Below are positions 1 to 7,894 of a stretch of DNA of 64,000 nucleotides, one piece after another. The number at the start of each line of letters is the position of its first letter. Position 1 is the stretch's first letter. Location of the stretch: contig NZ_JABBGH010000001.1 in the NCBI RefSeq assembly GCF_012927305.1, positions 496,001-560,000 on the forward strand, written 5' to 3'. The stretch comes from Hymenobacter polaris. Its GTDB lineage: Bacteria; Bacteroidota; Bacteroidia; Cytophagales; Hymenobacteraceae. The notes below the pieces were generated by a model. It was given only the letters and a program-made list of their open reading frames with translations. It made no database searches and was not told the DNA's origin. Made by a program: the position numbers and the translations under genes.

Positions 1-1
1 C

Positions 2-58
2 CGCGAAAGCCGCGAGCGCCTCACCCAGAAGCAGCAGTGGCTGCACAAGGCGGCCTAA
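2..58 (+). CDS. 3' end of an unrecognised protein (partial)
   Basis: Reading from base 2 gives an 18-residue tail, RESRERLTQKQQWLHKAA, ending at TAA 56-58; the gene begins before the window. The tail is charged and Gln-rich, like the end of a surface helix. The family cannot be recognised from so little. It converges on aat, with a palindromic repeat between them. Confidence 0.4.
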   Translation, partial: RESRERLTQKQQWLHKAA

Positions 59-99
59 ACGTATCGTGGACTCTGTGAGTCCGCGAGGAAAACAATAGA

Positions 100-179
100 A
101 CGTCATGCTGAGCCTGTCGAAGCATCTCTACCGAATAATACGGCGCGGTAGAGATGCTTCGACAGGCTCAGCATGACGT
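100..179. repeat. Family A palindromic repeat, copy 1
   Basis: Perfect inverted repeat: arms 100-133 and 146-179 (34 nt each), loop of 12 nt. The arms carry the family cores GTCATGCTGAGC and GAAGCATCTCTACCG, seen again at 5074, 7787, 32349, 40863 and 54321. It lies between two convergent genes, so the hairpin could also end transcription. No transposase is linked; its nature as a REP-like or MITE-like element is inference. Confidence 0.85.
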
Positions 180-185
180 GCTTTT

Positions 186-839
186 TTAAAACAACATTCG
201 CGCCTCGTCCTGCTCCGCCGCCAGCAGATGTAGAAACTCGGCCCGCGAAACCTCCTCGGCCCCTAGGGCAGCCATGTGCGGCGTTAGCTGCTGAATATCG
301 AACCAGCTAGCGCCCCGCGCCCGCAGGTGCTCGGCCAGCGCCAGCACGGCCAGCTTGGAGGCATTGGGGTGGTGGTGAAACATGCTTTCGCCCGCAAATA
401 CCCCTAGCACGGCCACTCCGTAGAGGCCGCCTACCAGCTCGGGACCGTCCCATACTTCCACGCTGTGGGCGTAGCCGGCGGCGTGCAGCGCCGTGTAGCC
501 ACGTAGCAGCTGCGGGGTAATCCAGGTGCCATCCTGCCCCGGCCGCGGCTGCGCCTGGCAGGCTCGCATCACCGCCCTAAAGTCCTCGTCGAAGCTGATG
601 CGCCAGGGGCTTTGGCGCCGCGCCCGCGCTAGGCTGCGCCCTACGTGCAGCCCGCTAAACCGCAAGATGCCGCGCCTAGGGGGGCAAAACCACGGCAAGG
701 GCAGCCCTTCGATGGGCCACGGAAAAATGCCCCGGCTGTACGCCGCCAGTAGGTTTTCGACCGTGGGCTCGCCGCCGAGCAGTAGTAGGCCGTCGAGGTC
801 GTCGCGGGCGGCGGTGGGTGGGGGGAAGGCGAGGGGCAC
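186..839 (-). CDS. aat: Leucyl/phenylalanyl-tRNA--protein transferase
   Basis: Cytoplasmic enzyme of the N-degron pathway; it transfers Leu or Phe from aminoacyl-tRNA to proteins with N-terminal Arg or Lys, marking them for ClpS/ClpAP. Family hallmarks are visible: YSRGIFPW near the N-terminus, GTWITPQL in the middle, FAGESMF, NASK and FDIQQ near the C-terminus. About 217 aa, normal for the family. The frame stays open to a TTG at 878, but that overlaps the stop of the upstream lipoprotein (862). I chose the GTG at 837-839 because the degenerate aat copy at 1576-1677 has ATG at exactly the equivalent position. The start is inferred; the function is secure. Confidence 0.93.
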   Translation of the reverse strand: MPLAFPPPTAARDDLDGLLLLGGEPTVENLLAAYSRGIFPWPIEGLPLPWFCPPRRGILRFSGLHVGRSLARARRQSPWRISFDEDFRAVMRACQAQPRPGQDGTWITPQLLRGYTALHAAGYAHSVEVWDGPELVGGLYGVAVLGVFAGESMFHHHPNASKLAVLALAEHLRARGASWFDIQQLTPHMAALGAEEVSRAEFLHLLAAEQDEARMLF

Positions 840-861
840 CGGGTAGGAAACAGGTGGCTGC

Positions 862-1473
862 TTAGTTCGTGTTGGCAACCGGCACGTTGGCGAAGGTGCC
901 AGTTAGGGTCAGGTCGCAGCGGCGGGTGCTGAACTCGGTGCTGGATGCCCTAGGGTCGTAGGTGCCGGTTAGGGCCAGCTGGAAGCGGCCGCTGAGCAGC
1001 TGCCGTTTGGCATCGTAGGCGGTGATGTCTAGGGCGCCCGTCACCGCACCCGTGGAAGTCAGCCACCAGCTCTCGTAGGTCCAGGAGTTGCTGCCCGATG
1101 GGTCGTTGGCGGTATTCACCCAGTAGCGGTAGTTAGGGCCCTGGCCGGGATTGATGGGCGCCCGGAAAGCGTAGCTGCCCACGAAGCCGGGCGTCAGCTG
1201 CGCCCGCGGAACGCCGAAAGCCAGTCCCGCTTTGCCGGTAGCGGCTTGCAGAAAGACGACGCAGGACTTGGCGTCGAGCTTGGCCGTGGCTTGTAGCGTG
1301 GACGCTTGGTAAGTGGTATCGTGCCGGGCCGGCTGCGCTTGGTCGAGGTACACGACCGTGCGGCGGTAGCTGGCTTCGGAGCTAGGGGTGGCCTCATCGC
1401 GCGAGCAGCTAGCCAGGGCTAGGGCGCCGCCAGCCAGCGCGAGAACAGATTTCGAGAGAAAAAGTGTTGCCAT
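862..1473 (-). CDS. Secreted lipoprotein of unknown function
   Basis: 203 aa. An N-terminal signal peptide ends in a lipobox (LALASC, Cys about residue 23), so the protein should be lipidated and anchored in the envelope. The mature part is rich in Thr, Ser and aromatic residues with alternating beta-type segments and only two further cysteines (SCVVF and RRCDL), plausibly a disulfide. I do not recognise a family. The gene stands between a full aat (downstream) and a 100-bp duplicate of the aat 5' end (upstream), so the segment carrying it looks inserted or created by a tandem duplication. Confidence 0.75.
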   Translation of the reverse strand: MATLFLSKSVLALAGGALALASCSRDEATPSSEASYRRTVVYLDQAQPARHDTTYQASTLQATAKLDAKSCVVFLQAATGKAGLAFGVPRAQLTPGFVGSYAFRAPINPGQGPNYRYWVNTANDPSGSNSWTYESWWLTSTGAVTGALDITAYDAKRQLLSGRFQLALTGTYDPRASSTEFSTRRCDLTLTGTFANVPVANTN

Positions 1474-1575
1474 GGAAAAGGAGGTTATGAAGTAGCTGAC
1501 CGGCCTAGGCCGCCGGTGGTTGCGTGCCCAAAGTTCACGCCAAATTCAGCTGCCGCAAAGCCGCGATTTGCAAAG

Positions 1576-1677
1576 GCCCCGGCTGTACGCCGCCAGCAGG
1601 TTCTCGACCGTGGGCTGGCCGTTGAGCAGCAGTAGGCCGTTGCGGGTGGCGGTGGGTGGGGGAAGGTGAGCGGGGCA
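1576..1677 (-). pseudogene. Duplicated 5' fragment of aat
   Basis: This stretch matches the first ~110 bp of aat (729-839) closely, with about 9 bases deleted near the start and several substitutions. On the minus strand it begins with ATG at 1675-1677, reads through the equivalent of PTVENLLAAYSRG out of the original phase, and stops matching at about 1576. It cannot make Aat. The ATG directly follows the stop codon (1678-1680) of the AT-rich gene upstream. It is a direct repeat of the aat start flanking the lipoprotein gene. Confidence 0.8.
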
Positions 1678-2305
1678 TTAAATACTCTTTAGGATTTTAA
1701 CAACACCTTCGTACTCCGATAAATAAAAGCCATTAGAAAATTGCTGATAGTATTCTCGATATTTCTCTTCTAGTTTATAGTAATTGGGATTATCGACCAA
1801 TTTAGCAAGAATAATTCCTAAGTTTCCCTCGTATTTAAGGCCGGAAAATAAGCTTTTTCTACTGATTATATTTACTTCTTTGTCAAGTTCATCCAGCCTG
1901 TCATATTTCTCAAAAAATGGGATGGCAACATTTTGAAAAAGGCCTGCTAAACGGTTGTGACAGAAAGTAATATCTTCTTGTCTAGCAAGCTGAAGACGAT
2001 ATGGATTGCCATCATTATTAAAATTCTCTAAAGCAATACCAATTGTAGGGGTTGTTTTGTGGTATTTAACTTCATAATAAGATGCCTTGTGATAAATATC
2101 TTCTACTACATTTTTGCGTAATAGCATTACTGGATTGATTTCCCAGCTTTCGCTGCGCACGAGGAAAATTAATTGAAATTTTCCTCGTGCCATCATTTGT
2201 CTTTTTAGTGAAAATTGACTGTGCTTTATTAAGCACAAAACCATAAGGCCGAAACTCTAAAGCCAATAGTGCTAGTAGCGAGTTACGTAATTCTCGGTTC
2301 GTCAT
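1678..2305 (-). pseudogene. AT-rich hypothetical gene split by a frameshift
   Basis: Two overlapping frames together make one plausible protein of about 208 aa. The N-terminal part starts at ATG 2305 (MTNRELRNSLLALLALEF...) and has its own promoter element at 2331-2338. The C-terminal part continues in another frame from about 2180 to the stop at 1678. Removing one base from the four-T run at 2179-2182 (AAAA on the coding strand) joins ...NDGTRK to FQLIFLVRSESWEI.... No family recognised; there is no signal peptide and the product looks soluble and cytosolic. GC content is much lower than the neighbours, suggesting acquisition. A sequencing error is the simplest alternative to true inactivation. 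Confidence 0.65.
2157..2190. repeat. Perfect 14-bp inverted repeat at the frameshift
   Basis: Arms 2157-2170 and 2177-2190, loop AATTGA, inside the split AT-rich gene. The T-run that causes the frameshift lies in the right-hand arm. Perfection of the arms could result from template-switch correction of a former imperfect hairpin. Confidence 0.7.
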
Positions 2306-2330
2306 GTTGTCAAGCAGGCCAAGCCACTAA

Positions 2331-2338
2331 CAAAAGTA
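2331..2338 (-). promoter_or_regulatory. -7 promoter element of the split AT-rich gene
   Basis: Minus-strand TACTTTTG, a full match to the Bacteroidota -7 consensus TAnnTTTG, 25 nt before the ATG at 2305. It is back-to-back with the valS promoter. I do not see a convincing -33 TTG. Confidence 0.55.
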
Positions 2339-2377
2339 AAGAGCAGGTGAGCCTTATACCACCAACCCAGCCTGCTG

Positions 2378-2385
2378 TACTTTTG
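2378..2385 (+). promoter_or_regulatory. -7 promoter element of valS
   Basis: TACTTTTG, a full match to TAnnTTTG, 26 nt before the valS ATG, predicting a leader of about 20 nt. The -33 box is not obvious. Confidence 0.6.
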
Positions 2386-2411
2386 CCCCTTAGTAGCCGC
2401 CAAACCTAGAT

Positions 2412-5048
2412 ATGTCCCTCGCCAAAACTTATTCGCCCGCCGACGTAGAAGCCAAATGGTACCAGCGCTGGCAGGAAAAGGGCTTTTTTCAGGCCCACGT
2501 TAACCCCAAGAAGCAGCCGTATACTGTCGTTATCCCGCCGCCCAACGTGACGGGGGTGCTCCACATGGGGCACATGCTCAATAATACTATCCAGGATGTG
2601 CTGGTGCGCCGGGCCCGCATGCAGGGCAAGGAGGCCTGCTGGGTGCCCGGCACCGACCACGCCAGCATCGCCACCGAGGCCAAGGTAGTAGCCATGCTCA
2701 AAGAGCAGGGCATCAATAAGAAAGACCTCACGCGCGAGGAGTTCCTAGGGCACGCCTTTGCCTGGAAGGAGAAGTACGGCGGCATCATTCTGGAGCAGCT
2801 CAAGCAGCTGGGCGCCTCCTGCGACTGGAGCCGCACCCGCTTCACGATGGAGCCCAAGCTGACTGAGGCTGTGCTGCGCGTGTTCGTGGATTTGTACCGT
2901 AAAGGGCTGATTTACCGCGGGGTGCGCATGGTGAACTGGGACCCCCAGGGCGGCACCGCCATCTCCGACGAGGAGGTAATTGCTAAGGACGTGCAGGGCA
3001 AGATGTTCCACCTGCGCTACGAGCTGGTGAGCGAGCCCGGCCACTACCTCACGGTGGCCACCTCGCGCCCCGAAACCATCATGGCCGACGTGGCCGTGGC
3101 TGTGAATCCCACCGACCCGCGCTACGCGGCGCTGGTGGGCCAGCAGGTGCGCATTCCACTGGTGGGCCGCGAGGTGCCCATCATCACCGATGAGCGCGTG
3201 GCCGTGGACTTTGGCACCGGCACGCTGAAGGTGACGCCCGCCCACGACCTGGTGGACTACGAAATCGGCCTGGCCCACAACCTGCCGGTGATTGACGTGC
3301 TCAACGACGACGGCACGCTTAACGAGCAGGCCGGCGCGCGCTACGCGGGCATGGACCGCTTTGCTGTGCGCCGCCTCATTGCCAAGGACTTGCAGGAGGC
3401 CGGGCTGCTCGATAAAATCGAGGAGTACGCCACCATCGCCCAGACCTCGGAGCGCACCGGCGCCGTAATTGAGCCCAAGCTGAGCTTGCAGTGGTTCCTG
3501 AAAATGGAGCACCTGGCCAAGCCGGCGCTGGAAGTGGTGGAGAATGACACGATTAAGCTGCACCCGCCCAAGTTCAAGAACATGTACCGGGTGTGGATGG
3601 AAAACGTGCGCGACTGGTGCATCTCGCGGCAGCTGTGGTGGGGCCAGCGTATTCCGGCCTACTACCTGCCCGATGGCTCGTTTGTGGTGGCCTTGAGCGC
3701 CGAGGAGGCCCTAGGGCTGGCGCGCGAGCAAAGCGGCAACAACGAGCTGCAAGCCAGCGACCTGCGCCAGGACGAGGACGTGCTCGATACCTGGTTTTCG
3801 TCGTGGCTGTGGCCCATCTCGGTGTTCGACGGGTTCGACGACCCCGACAACGCCGACATCAACTATTTCTACCCGACCAACGACCTGGTGACGGCCCCCG
3901 AAATCCTGTTTTTCTGGGTGGCGCGCATGATTATGGCCGGGCTGGAATACCGCCAGGAAGTGCCCTTCCGCAACGTGTACCTGACTGGTATTGTGCGCGA
4001 TGCCCTAGGACGCAAGATGAGCAAGCAGCTTGGCAACTCGCCCGACCCGCTCGACCTCATCCGCGACTTCGGGGCCGACGCCGTGCGCACGGGCATGCTG
4101 TTCTCGTCGCCGGCCGGCAACGACCTACTCTACGACCAGAAGCTGATTGACCAAGGCCGCAACTTCACCAACAAGCTCTGGAACGCCTTCCGGCTGGTGA
4201 AGGGTTGGGAACCCGACGCCACCCTAGGCTTCGCCAACGCGCAGGCCGTGGCGTGGTTTGAGGCCAAGCTGGCCGAGGCCGTGGCCGCGCTCGACGAGCA
4301 CTTTGAGAAATTCCGGATGAGCGACGCCCTGCTGGCGGTGTACAAGCTGGTGTGGGACGACTTCTGCTCGCAGTACCTGGAGATGGTGAAGCCCGCCTAC
4401 CAGGCGCCCATCGACCCCGAAACGCTGCGCCGCACCGTCGATTTTCTGGAAACGCTGCTCAAGCTGCTGCACCCATTCATGCCCTTCATCACGGAGGAGC
4501 TGTGGCACGAACTGGCCGAGCGGGGCCCGCGCGACTATGTGTGCGTGGCCCACTGGCCGGTGCTGACGGCGCCCGCCGGCGCGGCCGAGGCCCTGGCCGA
4601 TATGGCGAAAGCCCAAGAGATTGTGGCTGGCGTGCGCAATATTCGGAACCAGAAAAACATTGGCCCTACCAAGCAGGTGGCCCTGGCCGTGAAGACCGAC
4701 GACCCCGCTCTGGTGCAGGCCTACGCCCCGCTTATCAGCAAGCTGGCTAACCTCAGCGAGCTGACGTTTGTGCAGGCCGCGCCGGCTGCCGCCGTGGGCT
4801 TCGTGGCCAGCGGCAGCGAGTTCTTCGTGCCCCTCGACGGCCAAGTAGATGTTGCCGCCGAGCGCGCCCGCCTCGAAAAAGAGCTGACCTACGCCCTAGG
4901 CTTCCGCGACTCGGTAAACAAGAAGCTGGGCAACGAGAAGTTCGTGGCCAACGCCAAGCCCGACGTGCTGGAGCGCGAGCGCCAGAAGCTGGCCGATGCC
5001 GAGGCAAAAATCGCCGCCCTGGAGCAAGGCCTGCAAGGAATGGAGTAG
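2412..5048 (+). CDS. valS: Valyl-tRNA synthetase
   Basis: Class I aminoacyl-tRNA synthetase that charges tRNA-Val in the cytoplasm. 878 aa, the usual length. Visible in order: PPPNVTGVLHMGH (HIGH motif, HMGH at residues 51-54); the editing (CP1) domain with TSRPETIMADVAVAV near 220; the KMSKS loop as KMSKQLGNS near 535; an anticodon-binding helical domain; and a C-terminal coiled-coil tRNA-binding arm (about 815-878). The ATG lies 26 nt after a strong -7 element. Transcribed alone; a Family A palindrome follows the stop. The gene carries five CCTAGG hexamers, each read as Leu-Gly. Confidence 0.97.
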   Translation: MSLAKTYSPADVEAKWYQRWQEKGFFQAHVNPKKQPYTVVIPPPNVTGVLHMGHMLNNTIQDVLVRRARMQGKEACWVPGTDHASIATEAKVVAMLKEQGINKKDLTREEFLGHAFAWKEKYGGIILEQLKQLGASCDWSRTRFTMEPKLTEAVLRVFVDLYRKGLIYRGVRMVNWDPQGGTAISDEEVIAKDVQGKMFHLRYELVSEPGHYLTVATSRPETIMADVAVAVNPTDPRYAALVGQQVRIPLVGREVPIITDERVAVDFGTGTLKVTPAHDLVDYEIGLAHNLPVIDVLNDDGTLNEQAGARYAGMDRFAVRRLIAKDLQEAGLLDKIEEYATIAQTSERTGAVIEPKLSLQWFLKMEHLAKPALEVVENDTIKLHPPKFKNMYRVWMENVRDWCISRQLWWGQRIPAYYLPDGSFVVALSAEEALGLAREQSGNNELQASDLRQDEDVLDTWFSSWLWPISVFDGFDDPDNADINYFYPTNDLVTAPEILFFWVARMIMAGLEYRQEVPFRNVYLTGIVRDALGRKMSKQLGNSPDPLDLIRDFGADAVRTGMLFSSPAGNDLLYDQKLIDQGRNFTNKLWNAFRLVKGWEPDATLGFANAQAVAWFEAKLAEAVAALDEHFEKFRMSDALLAVYKLVWDDFCSQYLEMVKPAYQAPIDPETLRRTVDFLETLLKLLHPFMPFITEELWHELAERGPRDYVCVAHWPVLTAPAGAAEALADMAKAQEIVAGVRNIRNQKNIGPTKQVALAVKTDDPALVQAYAPLISKLANLSELTFVQAAPAAAVGFVASGSEFFVPLDGQVDVAAERARLEKELTYALGFRDSVNKKLGNEKFVANAKPDVLERERQKLADAEAKIAALEQGLQGME

Positions 5049-5073
5049 GGGTAGTAGCACCCCGCCGCCAGTC

Positions 5074-5155
5074 GTCATGCCAAGCCCCGCGCAGCAGCTC
5101 TACCGCGCCGTTTAAACAACAGTTGGTAGAGTTGCGGCGCGGGGCTTAGCATGAC
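5074..5155. repeat. Family A palindromic repeat, divergent copy 2
   Basis: Imperfect inverted repeat between valS and the next gene. Outer arms keep GTCATGC and CTCTACC but the centre is replaced by AAGCCCCGCGC. It may serve as the valS transcription end. The AT-rich stretch 5160-5334 after it holds only a weak -7-like TTTATTTG at 5301-5308 for the peptidase gene. Confidence 0.7.
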
Positions 5156-5334
5156 CGCCTTTTGATGAGCAGCTACTATTTAAAAGCCTGCGCCATACCC
5201 CACTCCTTTATTTTGGTGGGTGTACTCAACCAGCAACTTCACGAATCTTTGCTTTGGCAAGTGCTGACAAATAATATAAAGAAAAATAGGTTTTTCTAGC
5301 TTTATTTGGGCTGGCCAACCAACTGCTTGCCCGT

Positions 5335-7476
5335 ATGAAAACACTTGCTACTTTCTGGCTTTGCTGCCTCAGCTTAGGGGCCACGCTACCCGCCCTGGCC
5401 CAGCAGCCTACCCCACCCCCCGCCATGCTTACGCCCCCCGTTGCGGCCGTCAAGGCCAAGCAATTAGTGTCGCCCTACGGCACCCGCACCGACAATTACT
5501 ACTGGCTCAACGAGCGCGAAAACCCGCAGGTGCTCGACTACCTCAAGGCCGAAAACAACTACTTCGACCAGCAGATGGCGCCCGTTAAGGGCCTGGAAGA
5601 CAAGCTCTACCAGGAAATGAAGGGCCGCATCAAGGAGCAGGACGAGAGCGTGCCGGTGCGCGACAACGGCTACTACTACTACACCCGCTACGAAACCGGC
5701 GGCGAGTACCCGCTCTACTGCCGCAAGCCCGGCAGCCTGCAAGCCACCGAGGAGGTGATGCTCAACGGCAACCAGCTGGGGCAGGGGCACAGCTATTTTG
5801 CCGTAGGCGGCGCCACCGTGAGCGACAACAACGAGCTGCTGGCCTACGGCGTGGATACCGTGAGCCGGCGCTTGTACACGCTGCGCTTCAAGAACCTGAA
5901 AACCGGGCAGCTCTACCCCGAGAAAATAGCCAACACCAGTGGCCATGCCGTGTGGGCCGCTGATAACCAGACGGTTTTCTACGCCAAGAAGGACGTAACG
6001 ACCCTGCTGTCCTACCAGGTGTACCGGCACACCCTGGGCACCGACCCGGCGCAGGACGTGCTGGTGTACGAGGAGAAGGACGATACGTTTGGCCTGGACG
6101 TGAGCCGCACCAAGTCGAAGAAGTACCTGGGCATTGAGCTGAGCAGCGCGTTCTCGTCGGAGTACCGCTACCTCGACGCCACTACCCCTAGGGGCGAGTT
6201 TAAGGTATTTGCGCCGCGCACGCCCGACTTGCTCTACGACGTGCAGGACGCCAACGGCAAGTTCTACATCTTCACCAACTGGGAGGCGCCCAACTTCCGG
6301 GTGATGGCCGCCCCGCTGGCCGCCACCGACCGCGGCCAGTGGCAGGAAGTGATTCCGCAGCGCGAAGACGTGTTTTTGGAAGGCATGGAGCTGTTTAAGA
6401 ACCACCTGGTGCTAAACGAGCGCGAGGAAGGCATCCGGCAGGTGCGGGTCATCAACTTCAAAGACCAGATTGGCCACACGGTCGATTTTCGGGAACTGGC
6501 CTATACTACCTACCTAGGGGCCAACCCCGAGTTCGACACGCCCACGCTGCGCATCATCTACACCTCGTTTACGACGCCCACCAGCACCTACGACTACAAT
6601 ATGGCCACCCACAAGCTGGCGCTGCTCAAGGAGCAGCCGGTGCTAGGCGGCTTCAACAAGAACGACTACGTGACGGAGCGCAAGTTCGTGACCACCCGCG
6701 ACGGCAAGCAGGTGCCCGTGGCGATTGTCTACAAGAAGGGCTTTCACAAAAACGGGCAGGGGCCGCTGCTGCAATACGCCTACGGTAGCTACGGCTACTC
6801 CATGGACCCCACCTTTTCGAGCGCCCGCCTGAGCTTGCTCAACCGCGGCTTTGCCTACGCGCTCTGCCACATCCGGGGCGGGCAGGAACTGGGCCGCCAG
6901 TGGTTTGAGGACGGCCGCATGATGCACAAGATGAACTCGTTTACCGATTTTATTGACTGCTCGGAATACCTCATCAAAAACCACTACACTTCGCCCGCCA
7001 AGCTCTTCGCCGAAGGTGGCAGCGCGGGCGGCCTGCTCATGGGTGCGGTCATCAACCTGCGGCCCGACCTTTACAAGGGCGTTATCGCGGCCGTGCCGTT
7101 CGTGGATGTAGTTACGACCATGTCGGATGCCAGCATTCCGCTCACCACCGGCGAGTACGAGCAGTGGGGCAACCCCGCCAACAAGCCCGCCTATGACTAT
7201 ATGCTCTCGTACTCGCCCTACGACAATGTGAAGGCCCAGAACTATCCCAACCTGCTCGTTACCACCGGCTTGCACGACTCGCAGGTGCAGTACTTCGAGC
7301 CCGCCAAGTGGGTAGCCAAGCTGCGCGCCACCAAGCAAGACCACAACCTGCTGCTGCTGCACACCGACATGGAAGCCGGCCACGGCGGCGCCTCGGGCCG
7401 CTTCAAGGCCCTGCACGACGTATCCCGGCAGTACGCCTTCATGTTCCTGGTGCTCGGCGACAAAGCATTGCTATAG
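5335..7476 (+). CDS. Secreted oligopeptidase B (S9A serine peptidase)
   Basis: 713 aa with a Sec signal peptide (MKTLATFWLCC...LPALAQQ), so it acts outside the cytoplasm, unlike classical cytosolic PtrB. S9A enzymes cleave short peptides, oligopeptidase B after Lys or Arg. An N-terminal beta-propeller (about 45-440) gates the active site. The C-terminal alpha/beta-hydrolase domain has the nucleophile in GGSAGGLLMG (Ser563), the acid in GLHDSQ (Asp648) and the base in GHGGASGR (His683). EQWGNP is typical of the oligopeptidase B branch. The ATG is set by the signal peptide. A strong terminator follows at 7491. Confidence 0.92.
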   Translation: MKTLATFWLCCLSLGATLPALAQQPTPPPAMLTPPVAAVKAKQLVSPYGTRTDNYYWLNERENPQVLDYLKAENNYFDQQMAPVKGLEDKLYQEMKGRIKEQDESVPVRDNGYYYYTRYETGGEYPLYCRKPGSLQATEEVMLNGNQLGQGHSYFAVGGATVSDNNELLAYGVDTVSRRLYTLRFKNLKTGQLYPEKIANTSGHAVWAADNQTVFYAKKDVTTLLSYQVYRHTLGTDPAQDVLVYEEKDDTFGLDVSRTKSKKYLGIELSSAFSSEYRYLDATTPRGEFKVFAPRTPDLLYDVQDANGKFYIFTNWEAPNFRVMAAPLAATDRGQWQEVIPQREDVFLEGMELFKNHLVLNEREEGIRQVRVINFKDQIGHTVDFRELAYTTYLGANPEFDTPTLRIIYTSFTTPTSTYDYNMATHKLALLKEQPVLGGFNKNDYVTERKFVTTRDGKQVPVAIVYKKGFHKNGQGPLLQYAYGSYGYSMDPTFSSARLSLLNRGFAYALCHIRGGQELGRQWFEDGRMMHKMNSFTDFIDCSEYLIKNHYTSPAKLFAEGGSAGGLLMGAVINLRPDLYKGVIAAVPFVDVVTTMSDASIPLTTGEYEQWGNPANKPAYDYMLSYSPYDNVKAQNYPNLLVTTGLHDSQVQYFEPAKWVAKLRATKQDHNLLLLHTDMEAGHGGASGRFKALHDVSRQYAFMFLVLGDKALL

Positions 7477-7490
7477 TAACACCCGCTCCT

Positions 7491-7528
7491 AAAAAAGTCC
7501 GGCCACACTCACGTGGCCGGGCTTTTTT
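7491..7528 (+). terminator. Rho-independent terminator after the S9 peptidase
   Basis: Stem AGTCCGGCCAC / GTGGCCGGGCT with a short loop, preceded by an A-run and followed by TTTTTT. It can act in both directions, which suits the convergent 67-aa gene. Confidence 0.85.
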
Positions 7529-7560
7529 GGGTGGGTCAGACTTGGTGGCTGCTGGGGGCC

Positions 7561-7764
7561 CTAGGGCTTCTTGGCGCCGGCAGTACTGGCTTTGCTTTCC
7601 TCCGTGCTCAGCTGGTTTTGCAGCTGAAACGTCACCTGCTGGCAGTCGGCGAAGTGCTGCTCGGCTACTTTTTGGGCCTGGCTGGCCGCCGTGAAGCGCT
7701 GGTAGAGAAAGATATTGAGGCCCGCCGAGATGGCGAGGACCAGCAGGAATAGGATATTTTTCAT
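7561..7764 (-). CDS. Small single-span membrane protein
   Basis: 67 aa. One N-terminal hydrophobic segment (residues 3-20, MKNILFLLVLAISAGLNIF) followed by a polar, Gln- and Ala-rich tail with one Cys (Cys41), probably helical. Likely an inner-membrane anchor with the tail outside. No family recognised. Its TAG stop lies inside a CCTAGG hexamer. Convergent with the peptidase gene; the Family A repeat at 7787-7872 occupies the DNA directly upstream, so any promoter must lie within or beyond that repeat. Confidence 0.65.
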   Translation of the reverse strand: MKNILFLLVLAISAGLNIFLYQRFTAASQAQKVAEQHFADCQQVTFQLQNQLSTEESKASTAGAKKP

Positions 7765-7786
7765 GGTGAGGGTAAAGCGTTAAAAA

Positions 7787-7872
7787 AGAACGTCATGCTG
7801 AGCCTGCCAAAGCATCTCTACCGTACGATACGGCGTGGTAGAGATGCTTCGGCAGGCTCAGCATGACGTTCT
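7787..7872. repeat. Family A palindromic repeat, copy 3
   Basis: Arms begin AGAACGTCATGCTGAGCCTG at 7787 and end at 7872 on the complementary side; one internal mismatch and 13-14 nt of loop. It sits between the start of the 67-aa gene and the end of the E2 gene. Confidence 0.85.
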
Positions 7873-7894
7873 GGATAAATACGCGGCGGCAGCG

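Noticed and set aside
2745..3563. Open frame opposite valS, and similar long frames opposite the S9 peptidase (5464-6405), dbpA and lptD
   Set aside because: All are His/Arg/Gln-rich shadow frames lacking ribosome sites or family patterns.
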